64,000 nucleotides of DNA, taken from contig JAIOPK010000015.1 in the NCBI GenBank assembly GCA_021413945.1, positions 62,001-126,000 on the forward strand, given 5' to 3'. Each line of letters opens with the position of its first letter. The first letter of the stretch is position 1. A model generated the notes under the pieces. That model ran no database searches and was not told the origin of the DNA. It was given only the letters and a program-made list of their open reading frames with translations. Origin of the DNA: Candidatus Uhrbacteria bacterium (GTDB lineage: Bacteria; Patescibacteriota; Patescibacteriia; 2-12-FULL-60-25). Of this stretch, positions 63,885 through 64,000 are shown piece after piece. The translations under genes were made by a program, and so were the position numbers.

Positions 63885-63886
63885 CG

Positions 63887-63962
63887 TGGAGCCGTTGACC
63901 GGAATTGAACCGGTGACCTTTTCCTTACCATGGAAATGCTCTACCAGCTGAGCTACAACGGC
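63887..63962 (-). tRNA. tRNA-Thr (GGT)
   Basis: A 76-base cloverleaf with encoded CCA. Acceptor GCCGTTG pairs with CAACGGC, D stem GCTC/GAGC, anticodon stem TTTCC/GGAAA with loop ATGGTAA (anticodon GGT, Thr), and T arm ACCGG/CCGGT with TTCAATT. Confidence 0.95.
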
Positions 63963-63970
63963 GTGAATTG

Positions 63971-64000
63971 TGACTGCGACGGAATTGAACCGGTGACCTC
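63971..64000 (-). tRNA. Probable 3' part of another tRNA, cut by the window edge
   Basis: On the minus strand the last 30 bases show a T-loop-like CGGTTCAATTCCG and an acceptor-like ending. The pairing is imperfect (three clear T-stem pairs), and the anticodon is beyond the edge, so the identity is open. Confidence 0.4.

Overview
The window looks like a chromosomal piece of a Candidate Phyla Radiation (Patescibacteria) bacterium, probably of the Parcubacteria side. The grounds are a DUF4012 membrane protein, Gmad2/GerMN and C39 exported proteins, a very short TsaB, a degenerate PP2C-like membrane protein, many small membrane-anchored proteins of unknown function, and a MreB/MltG envelope set. 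The genetic code is standard: TGA is used as a stop many times, so this is not a code-25 lineage. No phylogenetic test was possible, so the assignment is an inference.

Layout. 1-942: two GC-rich genes of unknown function. 995-6800: an operon on the minus strand (AbrB-like switch, membrane-fusion protein, ABC ATPase, two MacB-type permeases, SAM methyltransferase) divergent from queA (6895-7932). 7933-27411: a surface and polysaccharide region with a membrane-anchored protein, a GHL15-like/FG-GAP protein, three GT4 and three GT2-type glycosyltransferases, an O-antigen-ligase-like protein, MreB, a DUF4012 protein and a TrmB-like regulator. It is interrupted by a MopE-like cysteine-rich lipoprotein (15399-17927), a candidate structured RNA (18169-18527) and two small GC-rich genes. 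27408-32557: TsaB, a winged-helix/nucleotidyltransferase regulator, a PP2C-like membrane protein and a tandem family of anchored proteins. 32595-35545: rplL-rplJ with an L10-type leader, a holin-like protein, xseB and xseA. 35549-41893: a kinase-like protein, CapA, a membrane protein, Gmad2/GerMN, C39 peptidase, cyclophilin and a degenerate MetK homologue. 41939-48539: UvrD/PcrA, MltG, PAP2, Nth and GpmI. 48710-57705: an FHA-domain membrane protein, a FecR protein, tRNA-Pro, YibE/F, a TM0106-type nuclease and a two-gene spermidine-synthase-like unit. 57721-64000: rpmG, tRNA-Thr(TGT), anchored proteins, a second kinase-like protein, a RecD/Pif1-like helicase, MsrB, a Gmad2 lipoprotein and a tRNA cluster.

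Two gene styles coexist. Ordinary genes are AT-richer at third positions, often overlap or are separated by a single base (stop-N-ATG), and at least eight have a -10 box ending only 6-8 bases before the ATG with no Shine-Dalgarno sequence, which suggests leaderless mRNAs. Scattered among them are solitary, much more GC-rich genes (1-942, 15399, 18639, 20925, 44159, 48710, 58115). Each has a purine-rich ribosome-binding site, usually strong, and most have a TTGACA-type promoter and their own GC-rich hairpin terminator. None of the proteins of this second class except the MopE-like and FHA proteins could be recognised. The candidate RNA at 18169-18527 has the same promoter and terminator architecture. 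This dispersed class, the RNA and the MetK-like protein are the most interesting parts of the window.

Working together: the envelope genes (glycosyltransferases, Wzy-like ligase, DUF4012, CapA, MltG, PAP2, MreB) fit cell-surface polymer synthesis and remodelling. The PP2C-like, FHA and two kinase-like proteins hint at phospho-signalling but are not linked in one operon.
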